DNA from: Pseudomonas capeferrum
Lineage (GTDB): Bacteria > Pseudomonadota > Gammaproteobacteria > Pseudomonadales > Pseudomonadaceae
DNA: 64,000 bases
Assembly: GCF_000731675.1 (NCBI RefSeq)
Contig: NZ_JMIT01000001.1
Coordinates: 681,526-745,525 of the forward strand
Reading direction: 5' to 3'
Part shown: in pieces, positions 36,076 through 43,871 of the stretch
How positions within the stretch are numbered: the stretch's first letter is position 1
How the letters are laid out: each line of letters opens with the position of its first letter
Notes under the pieces: model-generated
Told to the model about the DNA's origin: nothing
Seen by the model: only the letters and a program-made list of their open reading frames with translations
Databases searched by the model: none
Made by a program: the position numbers and the translations under genes

Positions 36076-37044
36076 ATGTTGAGCCGGCACGTTGACCCAG
36101 ACACCTTGCTGCTGCGTATGCCATCTTTGAGGGCAGTCAAGGCATTTGTCGCCGCCGCCAAATACCAAAGTTTTACCCGTGCCGCCGAAGCCCTGTGCGT
36201 TTCCCAAGCGGCCATCAGTCGCCAGATTCGTGAGCTCGAAACATTCTTGGGGGCGCAACTGTTCGTCCGGGTAGGGAGAACGGTTGAGCTGACGCCCGCA
36301 GGCTCGATTTTCTTCGAGGCCGCTCAGATGTCATTCGTCAACATCGCGCACGCTGCGGATAGAATCCGCAGTACGCCGACCGACAAACACGTACTTACAA
36401 TCTGCTGTTCGCCCGCTTTTTCAGCGTTCTGGCTTTCGCACCATCTGCCCGAATTCCGAATCAATAATCCTGATATTGAACTCAATCTGTTCACTACCCA
36501 GAATTTCGTCAACATGGAACCAGGTGTTGAGCCTGACATCATTATTTCCAAAGTCTCCAAGGTGGGCTCAGGCTACAAGAGTTATCCGCTTTGCCATGAC
36601 ATCATCTATCCCGTCTGCTCGCCCGCCTTCCTGGCGCAACATCCAGAGGTCGCAACGCTTGAAGGATTGCGCGACAGTTCATTGCTTGATCTCAGTCCTT
36701 TCGGCAGGTCGGGCGTTTCCGAGCATGTGGATTGGAGTGTGTGGCTGGCGTTTCAGAACATTGATATCGACGAGCGCCCGCCCGAAAGCCCGCCTTTGTT
36801 TCATGCCAACGACTACAACCTGATCATCAACATGGTGCTTACCCATCAAGGCGTCGCCTTGGGTTGGAATCAGCTGGTGAGCGCGATGGTGGACAGAGGG
36901 GTTTTGGTGCGCCCGGTGCGTGAGCAGGTCACGTTGCGCAATAGCCTGCACTATCTGGCATGCCGCGAAGGCACGGACTATGACGAGGCGTGTCGCAGGG
37001 TACGTGACTGGGTGTTGTCGAAATTCACCCGCTGGAGTGTCTGA
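36076..37044 (+). CDS. LysR family regulator (GcvA-like) of the betaine-type cluster
   Basis: 322 residues. The N-terminal winged helix reads MPSLRAVKAFVAAAKYQSFTRAAEALCVSQAAISRQIRELE, the GcvA-type pattern; the effector domain follows, with FHANDYNLIINMVLTHQGVALGWNQLV near the end. Divergent from proVWX-dddP-like and directly upstream of the Rieske gene. Dyads of one consensus lie upstream of this gene, upstream of the Rieske gene and upstream of the GlxA gene, making it the likely master regulator of the cluster. Effector unknown, presumably the imported compound. Confidence 0.88.
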   Translation: MLSRHVDPDTLLLRMPSLRAVKAFVAAAKYQSFTRAAEALCVSQAAISRQIRELETFLGAQLFVRVGRTVELTPAGSIFFEAAQMSFVNIAHAADRIRSTPTDKHVLTICCSPAFSAFWLSHHLPEFRINNPDIELNLFTTQNFVNMEPGVEPDIIISKVSKVGSGYKSYPLCHDIIYPVCSPAFLAQHPEVATLEGLRDSSLLDLSPFGRSGVSEHVDWSVWLAFQNIDIDERPPESPPLFHANDYNLIINMVLTHQGVALGWNQLVSAMVDRGVLVRPVREQVTLRNSLHYLACREGTDYDEACRRVRDWVLSKFTRWSV

Positions 37045-37068
37045 GCGCCCAGTCTGGGCCAGCGAGTG

Positions 37069-37091
37069 ACCCATAACCTGCCCTTATCCAT
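37069..37091. promoter_or_regulatory. LysR-type operator, box 3, upstream of the Rieske gene
   Basis: ACCCATAAC (37069-37077), CTGCC, then CTTATCCAT. The right half matches box 1 except its first base. About 215 bases before the Rieske start and 25 bases after the lysR stop. Binding inferred from the shared consensus. Confidence 0.5.
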
Positions 37092-37261
37092 ACGGGGTTG
37101 AAAAAGTCGTTTGTCGGCACTCCAGCACCTGCCTTAGCCTTGATCCAAGCATGGGTCAATATTGCCCGCACGCCGTGTTCAATGGCTGTTATGTGTTCAC
37201 GGTGTTAGCGCCGAGGCCAGTAGCTGATCATTTCGGAATGGCAGTCTAAGAATAATGAGTA

Positions 37262-37280
37262 GGGCATGTTTATCATGCCC
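37262..37280 (+). promoter_or_regulatory. Hairpin in the leader of the Rieske gene
   Basis: GGGCATG and CATGCCC form a perfect 7-bp stem with a TTTAT loop, about 27 bases before the start codon at 37307. It may affect translation or mark the operator of another regulator. Seen directly; role unknown. Confidence 0.4.
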
Positions 37281-37306
37281 GAGCGGTTGATGAAGTGAGG
37301 ATAATA

Positions 37307-38542
37307 ATGAATAGCAAAGCGTCCGTTGTTGGCCTGATTAACAAGCGCAAAGCGCGCCATGCGTTGCCCCGCGAACTCTATATAGACCCTGATGTGTACC
37401 GTGCCGATCTCGAACATATCTGGCACACGGATTGGGTATTCGCTGGCCATACTTTTGAAATTGAGAAGCCGGGTCAATATTTCACCCTGCAGATTGGCGA
37501 CTATCCTGTTGCCGTGGTAATGGGCAAGGACGGTAAGGTTCGTGCCTTCCACAATGCCTGTCGTCACCGCGGCGCAAAGGTCTGTGAGCAGGCTCAGGGC
37601 AAGGTTGCCAAGATGGTCTGCCCTTACCACAAGTGGACGTTCGAGCTAGATGGCAGCCTGCTGTTTGCAGGTAACATGGGTAGCGATTTTGACAAGACTC
37701 AGTACGGCCTGAAGACGGTTCACTGTGAAATCGTCCACACGTACATTTACGTGTGCGTCGCAGAAACGGCGCCAGATTTTGACAGTTTCCGCAGTTCGGT
37801 AAGCCCTTTCATCGCCCCTCACTTCCTGGATAACTGCAAGGTCGCATTCGAGTCGAACCTGATCGAAAAAGGCAACTGGAAGCTCGTCTTTGAAAACAAC
37901 CGCGAGTGTTTCCACTGCGATGGTACCCACCCTGAGTTGATGAACTCCTTCGTCGAAAATCTTTCGGTAGCCGGCGTCGGCGGGGAAGATGACCCGGAAC
38001 TGGCTATGCACTGGGATCGTTGTGAGCGTGCGGGGATGCCTAGCCGATTGGTTATGGACCCGAACGGCCGCTTCCGGATGACACGAATTCCGCTGTCGGC
38101 GGGTGCTGTCAGCTACACCATGGATGGCAAGCCTGCCGTTGCGGGCCGGCTGGACCAGAGCGGCGAAGAGAACATTGGCGCGCTGCTGTACTTCAATTAT
38201 CCGTCTACCTGGAACCACTTCCTGGGCGACCATGCCTTGAGTTTCCGCGTACTGCCAATCGGCCCTGGTGAAACCTTGGTCACCACCAAATGGCTGGTGC
38301 CGAAAACGGCCGTGGAGGGCGTTGATTACGATCTAGACCGGCTCACCAAAGTGTGGCTCGCGACCAATGATCAGGATCGCAAGTTGGTAGAGGGGACCCA
38401 TGCCGGTGTCAGTTCGCCGACGTACGAGCCTGGCCCCTTCTCCGACATTGCCGAGAATGGTGTTTGCCAGTTCGATGACTGGTACTGCGAGACCATGCTG
38501 ACGCGGCTGCAGGGCCCCATTGCACTGCGGTCCGTGAGTTAA
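37307..38542 (+). CDS. Rieske non-heme iron oxygenase, GbcA-like (betaine-type demethylase alpha subunit)
   Basis: 411 residues. The Rieske cluster motif is CRHRG ... CPYHKW (residues about 85-110). The mononuclear iron site is NRECFHCDGTHPEL, the form seen in glycine betaine monooxygenase GbcA and stachydrine demethylase, with a later Asp in NDQDRKL as third ligand. These enzymes oxidatively remove an N-methyl group from quaternary amines using a separate ferredoxin reductase (GbcB), which is absent here. AGTGAGGA precedes the ATG; the upstream ATG at 37295 is less likely. The cluster's ProVWX importer supports a quaternary amine substrate. Confidence 0.88.
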   Translation: MNSKASVVGLINKRKARHALPRELYIDPDVYRADLEHIWHTDWVFAGHTFEIEKPGQYFTLQIGDYPVAVVMGKDGKVRAFHNACRHRGAKVCEQAQGKVAKMVCPYHKWTFELDGSLLFAGNMGSDFDKTQYGLKTVHCEIVHTYIYVCVAETAPDFDSFRSSVSPFIAPHFLDNCKVAFESNLIEKGNWKLVFENNRECFHCDGTHPELMNSFVENLSVAGVGGEDDPELAMHWDRCERAGMPSRLVMDPNGRFRMTRIPLSAGAVSYTMDGKPAVAGRLDQSGEENIGALLYFNYPSTWNHFLGDHALSFRVLPIGPGETLVTTKWLVPKTAVEGVDYDLDRLTKVWLATNDQDRKLVEGTHAGVSSPTYEPGPFSDIAENGVCQFDDWYCETMLTRLQGPIALRSVS

Positions 38543-38762
38543 GCCCTGATTGGGTTCGGCGCGACCTTGAGCGAGTCGAACCCGCTTCTGTGTGAATCAA
38601 TCTCGTGTCTGTCCATGCCGCGATATAGATAAGGCCGGCCCTACGCCCCTCTCGATTCTTCATCCCTGATCCTGTCCGGAGTGCCTGATACAAGAGACGT
38701 TTCGGTACTGCACGCAACGTTGTGTGAATTTGCCCACTGCTAACAATTACAAGAGGTAGCGC

Positions 38763-39656
38763 ATGTCCGCATTTCCATTCCCCGGTATCAACTTGGCGAT
38801 TACCACCCCCTTTGACGCGGATGGCAAAATCGACTTCGCCCGTTTTGAACATCTGATAGAGCGCTACCTCCACGCAGGCATACAAAGTTTTGTGCTCAGC
38901 TCTGGCACTGGCATGCATGTGTACCTCACCAGAGAAGAGTCGAGGCAACTCGTAGCCTTCGGCGCCAAGGCCATTGATGGTCGCGCCAAGGTGATAGTAC
39001 AGACCTCTGCATTGCTGGTTGACGAAGTGGTGGAGCGCACCCGTCATGCCGCCGATTGCGGTGCTGATGGGGTAATGGTGTTACCCCCATTTTTCGAGGG
39101 GCCGACTGACGACCAGGGCATCATCGATTTCTATAGCAGCGTTGCCCAGGCGGGCCTGCCCATCATTGGCTACAACGTGCCGCAGGCGGTCGGGGTGGAA
39201 GTGAGCCCTGAACTGTTCGTCAAGTTGAGTGAAATCCCCAATTTCATTTCGGTCAAGGACAGCAGTGGCGACCTGATCGCCCAGGCAACGCTGGTGCGCA
39301 CGGGCCTGCCGACCATGAACGGCGCCGATCCCCTGGCTGCCTACGCTTTGTATGCGGGCGCCGCAGGACTGATTTGGGGTGGCGCCAACATGGCGCCGCG
39401 TACCTGCGTTGCCTTCGTCAATGCCGCACTGGCTGGTGACTGGGTAGGTGCCCGGGAGATCTGGCGTAAGCTGGAGCCAGTGATGTCGCTGATCTGGCAG
39501 GGTGATTACGTGCAGTCTGTGTACGCAGCTGCCGAACTGACCGGCTACGGTGCTGGTATCCCGCGTCGCCCCCTCGCGCGGCTGGTGAGCGGCAAGTTTG
39601 CTGCCCTTGAGGCTGCGCTGGGTGACCTGATCGCGTCAGAGTCCGCTCACGCTTGA
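38763..39656 (+). CDS. DapA-family lyase, second copy
   Basis: 297 residues. DapA superfamily barrel with LSSGTGMHVYLTREE (substrate loop), Tyr in IGYNVPQAVG and Schiff-base Lys in FISVKDSSGD. It differs clearly from the DapA-family protein at 25959, so the cluster carries two distinct aldolase/deaminase-type enzymes. Preceded by AAGAGGT. The 220-base gap after the Rieske gene has no visible terminator, so co-transcription is possible. Reaction not assignable by eye; a retro-aldol or deamination step in catabolism is likely. Confidence 0.82.
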   Translation: MSAFPFPGINLAITTPFDADGKIDFARFEHLIERYLHAGIQSFVLSSGTGMHVYLTREESRQLVAFGAKAIDGRAKVIVQTSALLVDEVVERTRHAADCGADGVMVLPPFFEGPTDDQGIIDFYSSVAQAGLPIIGYNVPQAVGVEVSPELFVKLSEIPNFISVKDSSGDLIAQATLVRTGLPTMNGADPLAAYALYAGAAGLIWGGANMAPRTCVAFVNAALAGDWVGAREIWRKLEPVMSLIWQGDYVQSVYAAAELTGYGAGIPRRPLARLVSGKFAALEAALGDLIASESAHA

Positions 39657-39800
39657 AGCAATTCAAAACATGATGGCATCGGATTGACAGGGCAGGGGAG
39701 CGAAGCATGACCGCGGTTACTCAGCAAACGAGTGTGTCAAACCACACCAGTGGCAGGCGAATAGGCCTCTGCCTTTGTCTGCTCTCAATGTTCATCTTCG

Positions 39801-41056
39801 CAGCCCAGGACGGTATCACCAAGGTGCTGGTCAAGGACCTTCCTATCGCGCAACTGGCTCTGTACGAAAAGTTTTGTGGGAGCGGCGGTGCGGCGATCCG
39901 ACTTGCCCCGCGATCTGCCGCAACGCGGCAGCAAAGCCTGAGTTCGCGGCTTCTTTGCAGCCCAGGACGGTATCACCAAGGTGCTGGTCAAGGACCTTCC
40001 TATCGCGCAACTGGTTCTGTACGAAAAGTTTTGTGGGAGCGGCGGTGCGGCGATCCGACTTGCCCCGCGATCTGCCGCAACGCGGCAGCAAAGCCTGAGT
40101 TCGCGGCTTCTTTGCAGCCCAGGACGGTATCACCAAGGTGCTGGTCAAGGACCTTCCTATCGCGCAACTGGTTCTGTACGAAAAGTTTTGTGGGAGCGGC
40201 GGTGCGGCGATCCGACTTGCCCCGCGATCTGCCGCAACGCGGCAGCAAAGCCTGAGTTCGCGGCTTCTTTGCAGCCCAGGACGGTATCACCAAGGTGCTG
40301 GTCAAGGACCTTCCTATCGCGCAACTGGTTCTGTACGAAAAGTTTTGTGGGAGCGGCGGTGCGGCGATCCGACTTGCCCCGCGATCTGCCGCAACGCGGC
40401 AGCAAAGCCTGAGTTCGCGGCTTCTTTGCAGCCCAGGACGGTATCACCAAGGTGCTGGTCAAGGACCTTCCTATCGCGCAACTGGTTCTGTACGAAAAGT
40501 TTTGTGGGAGCGGCGGTGCGGCGATCCGACTTGCCCCGCGATCTGCCGCAACGCGGCAGCAAAGCCTGAGTTCGCGGCTTCTTTGCAGCCCAGGACGGTA
40601 TCACCAAGGTGCTGGTCAAGGACCTTCCTATCGCGCAACTGGTTCTGTACGAAAAGTTTTGTGGGAGCGGCGGTGCGGCGATCCGACTTGCCCCGCGATC
40701 TGCCGCAACGCGGCAGCAAAGCCTGAGTTCGCGGCTTCTTTGCAGCCCAGGACGGTATCACCAAGGTGCTGGTCAAGGACCTTCCTATCGCGCAACTGGT
40801 TCTGTACGAAAAGTTTTGTGGGAGCGGCGGTGCGGCGATCCGACTTGCCCCGCGATCTGCCGCAACGCGGCAGCAAAGCCTGAGTTCGCGGCTTCTTTGC
40901 AGCCCAGGACGGTATCACCAAGGTGCTGGTCAAGGACCTTCCTATCGCGCAACTGGTTCTGTACGAAAAGTTTTGTGGGAGCGGCGGTGCGGCGATCCGA
41001 CTTGCCCCGCGATCTGCCGCAACGCGGCAGCAAAGCCTGAGTTCGCGGCTTCTTTG
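39801..41056 (+). repeat. Eight tandem 157-bp units (gene fragment plus REP)
   Basis: Units start at 39801, 39958, 40115, 40272, 40429, 40586, 40743 and 40900 and end exactly at 41056 (8 x 157 = 1256). Each has about 57 bases of the DMT gene (CAGCCCAGGACGGTATCACC through CAACTGG) followed by about 100 bases with a REP (GTGGGAGCGGC ... GCCGCAACGCGGCAG). Unit 1 reads GGCTCTG where units 2-8 read GGTTCTG; no other difference was noticed. Because 157 is not a multiple of 3, each unit shifts frame, giving stacked spurious 143-codon ORFs on one strand and 101-codon ORFs on the other. Confidence 0.95.
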
Positions 41057-41074
41057 ACACCATTTGATATCGGG

Positions 41075-41130
41075 TACAGGAGCGCTTCGCACGCCATCGC
41101 GGGACAAGCCCGCTCCCACAAAACTTTTCG
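41075..41130 (-). repeat. Inverted REP closing the tandem array
   Basis: On the minus strand this reads CGAAAAGTTTTGTGGGAGCGG then GGCTTGTCCCGCGATGGCG, a standard P. putida-type REP. Its 21-base outer end (41110-41130) is the exact inverse of bases 65-85 of every 157-bp unit, so the array and this element form an inverted REP pair next to the IS630 fragment. Confidence 0.75.
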
Positions 41131-41137
41131 TCAGGGC

Positions 41138-41628
41138 CTAGTCCGAAAGCGTGCCATATCCGCATCACGCTGGCAGGAGAGATGCCAGTCGCCTGACTCA
41201 TTGAGCGAGTACTCCAATGGCTGGCATCTTTCGGCTTGGACTTCAGCACCTGATCCACGACAGCTTGCACTTGCTCATCAGTGATGCTGCGAGGCCGGCC
41301 TGAGCGCTGTTCGTCATTCAGGCCATCGAGCCGCAGTCGGCTGAACCGCACTCGCCAACGCGAAACGGTGTGTACCCCAATACCGAATCTGTTGGCTATA
41401 GAAGTACCCGACTCACCGCTTGCGCACGCCAAAATAATTTCGGCTCGAATTCGTGATTCGGCAGGCCCCTTGCGTTGCCGGGAGCGACGAAGCAACTCAG
41501 AGCGCTCTTCATCGCTCAACTCAATGGGAACAGCAGGTCGGCCAGTTTTCATATCGTTGCTCCAGTACTTTTGAGTGCTCAAAAGTCTAGCCCAAAATAT
41601 GAGCGTTATTTCTGAAACACCACACTAG
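41138..41628 (-). mobile_element. IS630-family insertion sequence fragment
   Basis: The segment holds the left end and the 5' part of an IS630-type transposase gene and is cut off at about 41141. CTAG tetranucleotides lie at both edges (41138-41141 and 41625-41628); IS630 elements target TA, often within CTAG. The catalytic DDE part and right end are missing, so it cannot move by itself. Confidence 0.7.
41142..41552 (-). pseudogene. IS630 transposase, N-terminal fragment
   Basis: From ATG 41552 it reads MKTGRPAVPIELSDEERSEL, then GTSIANRFGIGVHTVSRWRVRF (helix-turn-helix) and GRPRSITDEQVQAVVDQVL, ending at SVMRIWHAFGL. About 137 codons of a normal 340 or so. Past this point the open frame runs into REP and tandem-repeat DNA and is no longer transposase. 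DDE residues are lost. Confidence 0.8.
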
Positions 41629-41980
41629 TCATGGTCCGTTACTGGGTCTTCCTGCTCTTCGCCTTGTGTTATGTGGCATTCAATGGAGGGGTGCGCAACG
41701 GGCTATTGCTACAGGCATTGAAATTCACGACTGCCGTGACACTGCAGCCATTCAATTACGCGTTGTTGGTATTTGCCTCGTTGATCGGTGTTTTCGTGTT
41801 CAGAGAAACGTTGGATACGTTGCTGGTAGTCGGCACCCTGCTCGTGATTTTTGGTGGGAAGTTCTCGGTTGGCCGAAACAAGACGAGCTGATACGCCGAC
41901 CATTACCTGGTTCGATGTACATCTCAGCGCCAACGCTGAACCCTGTGGCCCAGCGCCAGGCAGCGGCCTGAAGGCCGCCG

Positions 41981-42736
41981 CTACGACCGCCCGATGCCCT
42001 CGGTGTACATGATCTGCGCAATGATCGGCACCGGGGTCATCAGGTGCGAGTGCATCATGGCGCTGGCGCGCTTGGCATCGCGGGCCAGGATCGCCTCGAC
42101 CAGCGCCGAATGCTCCTGGCGCTTGAGCTCAAGCGCCTGCTCGGAAAACACCGTCTGCGTCAGCCACAAATGGCGGTAACGCTCAGCCTGGTCGAACAGG
42201 TAGGTGCGGGCCTGCAGCAGGTGCTTGGAGCCGCACCCCGAGGCGATGGCGGTGTGAAACGCCTTGTGCCGTTCATCCCACACATCCAGCCGTTGCTCGC
42301 GGGTTTTCACCTCCACCACTTTGGCCAGGGTATGCGAACAGGCCAGCACCGACGCTTCCCAAGCGTCGTCGCCGCGTTCGATGGCCAGGCTGATGATCAT
42401 GGCTTCCAGGTTGGCGCGGGCATCGTAGATGTCGTTCATCTCCGCCAGTGACATGGGCGCGACACGGTAGCCTTTCTGGCTGATGACAATCACCAGGTGC
42501 TCGGCCACCAACTGCGAAAGCGCCTCGCGCAGCGGCCCCACTCCCAGTTCGTAGCGGTCCTTGAGGGTGCTCATCAAGAGCTTCTCCCCAGGCTTGAACA
42601 CGCCGCGGATGATGTCCTTCTTGAGCCTCTCATACCCGCTGAATGCTGAGTTTTGTCGGGGAGCGAGCGCTTCCAAAGTCCTGTTCCTCAAAACGTTTTG
42701 CCGATCATACCGAAACCGCTGGCGGACGAAAAACAA
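41981..42736 (-). CDS. csiR: GntR family regulator CsiR (glutarate operon)
   Basis: Up to 251 residues. A GntR winged helix (AFSGYERLKKDIIRGVFKPGEKLL, GVGPLREALSQLVAEHLV) is followed by a FCD ligand domain (EMNDIYDARANLEAMIISLAIERGDD, HKAFHTAIASGCGSKHLL). Divergent from glaH, as CsiR is; CsiR represses the glutarate operon and is relieved by glutarate. The first 20 residues (MFFVRQRFRYDRQNV...) look non-coding; a TTG at 42676 with AGGAACAGGA upstream may be the true start. Confidence 0.85.
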   Translation of the reverse strand: MFFVRQRFRYDRQNVLRNRTLEALAPRQNSAFSGYERLKKDIIRGVFKPGEKLLMSTLKDRYELGVGPLREALSQLVAEHLVIVISQKGYRVAPMSLAEMNDIYDARANLEAMIISLAIERGDDAWEASVLACSHTLAKVVEVKTREQRLDVWDERHKAFHTAIASGCGSKHLLQARTYLFDQAERYRHLWLTQTVFSEQALELKRQEHSALVEAILARDAKRASAMMHSHLMTPVPIIAQIMYTEGIGRS

Positions 42737-42768
42737 TGGACATACAGGCGGAGTATCTTCGTTTTATA

Positions 42769-42784
42769 AAAATGTAGACATTTT
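42769..42784. promoter_or_regulatory. Candidate CsiR operator upstream of glaH
   Basis: AAAATGT-AG-ACATTTT, a perfect 16-base palindrome in an AT-rich patch, 87 bases before the glaH ATG and upstream of csiR. Position suits a GntR operator. Confidence 0.5.
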
Positions 42785-42871
42785 AAGCGGGTGGCGATAT
42801 TTTTGCTTCGCCCGCACTGATCCAGATCACGACTGGACCGTGCTATCTCCTTTTTCTGCCAGGACCTAGCC

Positions 42872-43849
42872 ATGAACGCTTTTACGCAGATCAACCAACC
42901 TGTGCTGCCGCTGCCGCTCGAACCGCGTGGTTACACCATCGCCCCGTCGAAGCAGTCGCCTCGTCTGCTTGAACTGACCTTTGCCCGCGAGACCGTGCAG
43001 GCGTTCGTCGAGGCTGTGGCCCAGTGGCCGGTGCAGGCGCTGGAATACAAGTCGTTTCTGCGTTTTCGGGTGGGCGAGATCCTCGACGAGCTGTGCCAGG
43101 GCACGCTGCGCCCGGTACTGCTCAACACCATCCTCGACCGCGCCAGTGGCGGCATGCTGATCACCCCGCTGGGGCTGGATGACGTGAGCCAGGCCGAGGA
43201 CATGGTCAAGTTCACCACCGCCTGTGCGCACCTGATCGGCCGCTCCAACTACGACGCCATGAGCGGCCAGTACTACGCCCGCTTCGTGGTGGTGAACAGC
43301 GACAACTCCGACAGCTACCTGCGCCAGCCGCACCGCGTCATGGAGCTGCACAACGACGGCACCTTCGTGAATCAGATCACCGACTACGTGCTGATGCTGA
43401 AAATCGACGAAAGGAACATGGAAGGCGGCAACTCGCTGCTGCTGCACCTGGACGACTGGGAGCAGTGCGAGGCGTTCTTCCGCCACCCGCTGGCGCGCCG
43501 CGAGATGCGCTGGACCGCGCCGCCCAGCAAGAACGTGGCCGAGGACGTGTTCCATTCGGTATTTGACAACGACGCTGAAGGCCGGCCGACCATGCGCTAC
43601 ATCGACCAGTTCGTGCAGCCGGAAAACTTCGAGGAAGGCGTCTGGTTGAACGCCTTGTCCGAATCGCTGGAGGGCAGCGACAAGAAACTGTCCGTGCCGG
43701 TGGCGGTGGGCAGCTTCGTCTTGATCAATAATCTGTTCTGGCTCCACGGCCGCGACCGCTTCACACCGCACGACGGCCTGCGCCGCGAGCTGATGCGCCA
43801 ACGCGGCTATGTCGCCTTCCCCAAGCCGCTGTACCAACGCGGCCAGTAA
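42872..43849 (+). CDS. glaH: Glutarate 2-hydroxylase (CsiD/GlaH)
   Basis: 325 residues. Non-heme Fe(II)/2-oxoglutarate dioxygenase of the CsiD family: the H-x-D pair in MELHNDGTF (near 159) and the distal His in [12 protein letters not shown] (near 291) with a following Arg for 2-oxoglutarate. It hydroxylates glutarate to L-2-hydroxyglutarate, a step of lysine breakdown via 5-aminovalerate. Operon glaH-lhgO-gabP controlled by the divergent CsiR. Length matches E. coli CsiD (325 residues). Confidence 0.95.
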   Translation: MNAFTQINQPVLPLPLEPRGYTIAPSKQSPRLLELTFARETVQAFVEAVAQWPVQALEYKSFLRFRVGEILDELCQGTLRPVLLNTILDRASGGMLITPLGLDDVSQAEDMVKFTTACAHLIGRSNYDAMSGQYYARFVVVNSDNSDSYLRQPHRVMELHNDGTFVNQITDYVLMLKIDERNMEGGNSLLLHLDDWEQCEAFFRHPLARREMRWTAPPSKNVAEDVFHSVFDNDAEGRPTMRYIDQFVQPENFEEGVWLNALSESLEGSDKKLSVPVAVGSFVLINNLFWLHGRDRFTPHDGLRRELMRQRGYVAFPKPLYQRGQ

Positions 43850-43871
43850 ACACGGCGCGGGAGGTAACACT

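Larger units (their letters stand above)
39707..41891 (+). pseudogene. DMT-family transporter gene, disrupted and internally deleted
   Basis: The N-terminus (MTAVTQQ..., then helix 1 GLCLCLLSMFIFAAQDGITKVLV) is intact to KDLPIAQL at 39857. The frame resumes at 41629 with V-MVRYWVFLLFALCYVAF and a final EamA-like segment (TLQPFNYALLVFASLIGVFVF). Between the halves lies 1771 bp of foreign DNA: the 157-bp tandem array, an inverted REP and an IS630 fragment. The right part is only about 87 codons and runs from helix 2 straight to the last helices, so the middle of the transporter (well over 100 codons by family size) is also missing. Not functional. It was probably the exporter or importer of the cluster. 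Confidence 0.85.

Noticed and set aside
39981..41040. Stacked 143-codon forward ORFs and 101-codon reverse ORFs in the tandem array
   Set aside because: They arise from the 157-bp period shifting frame by one in each unit; the content is transporter fragment plus REP, with no ribosome-binding site or family.
39801..41056. Tandem array as a CRISPR array
   Set aside because: Units are 157 bp, contiguous and nearly identical, with no unique spacers and no cas genes nearby.
40785..41582. A 265-residue transposase reading through the array
   Set aside because: Only residues up to WHAFGL are transposase; the rest is REP and repeat DNA that happens to stay open.
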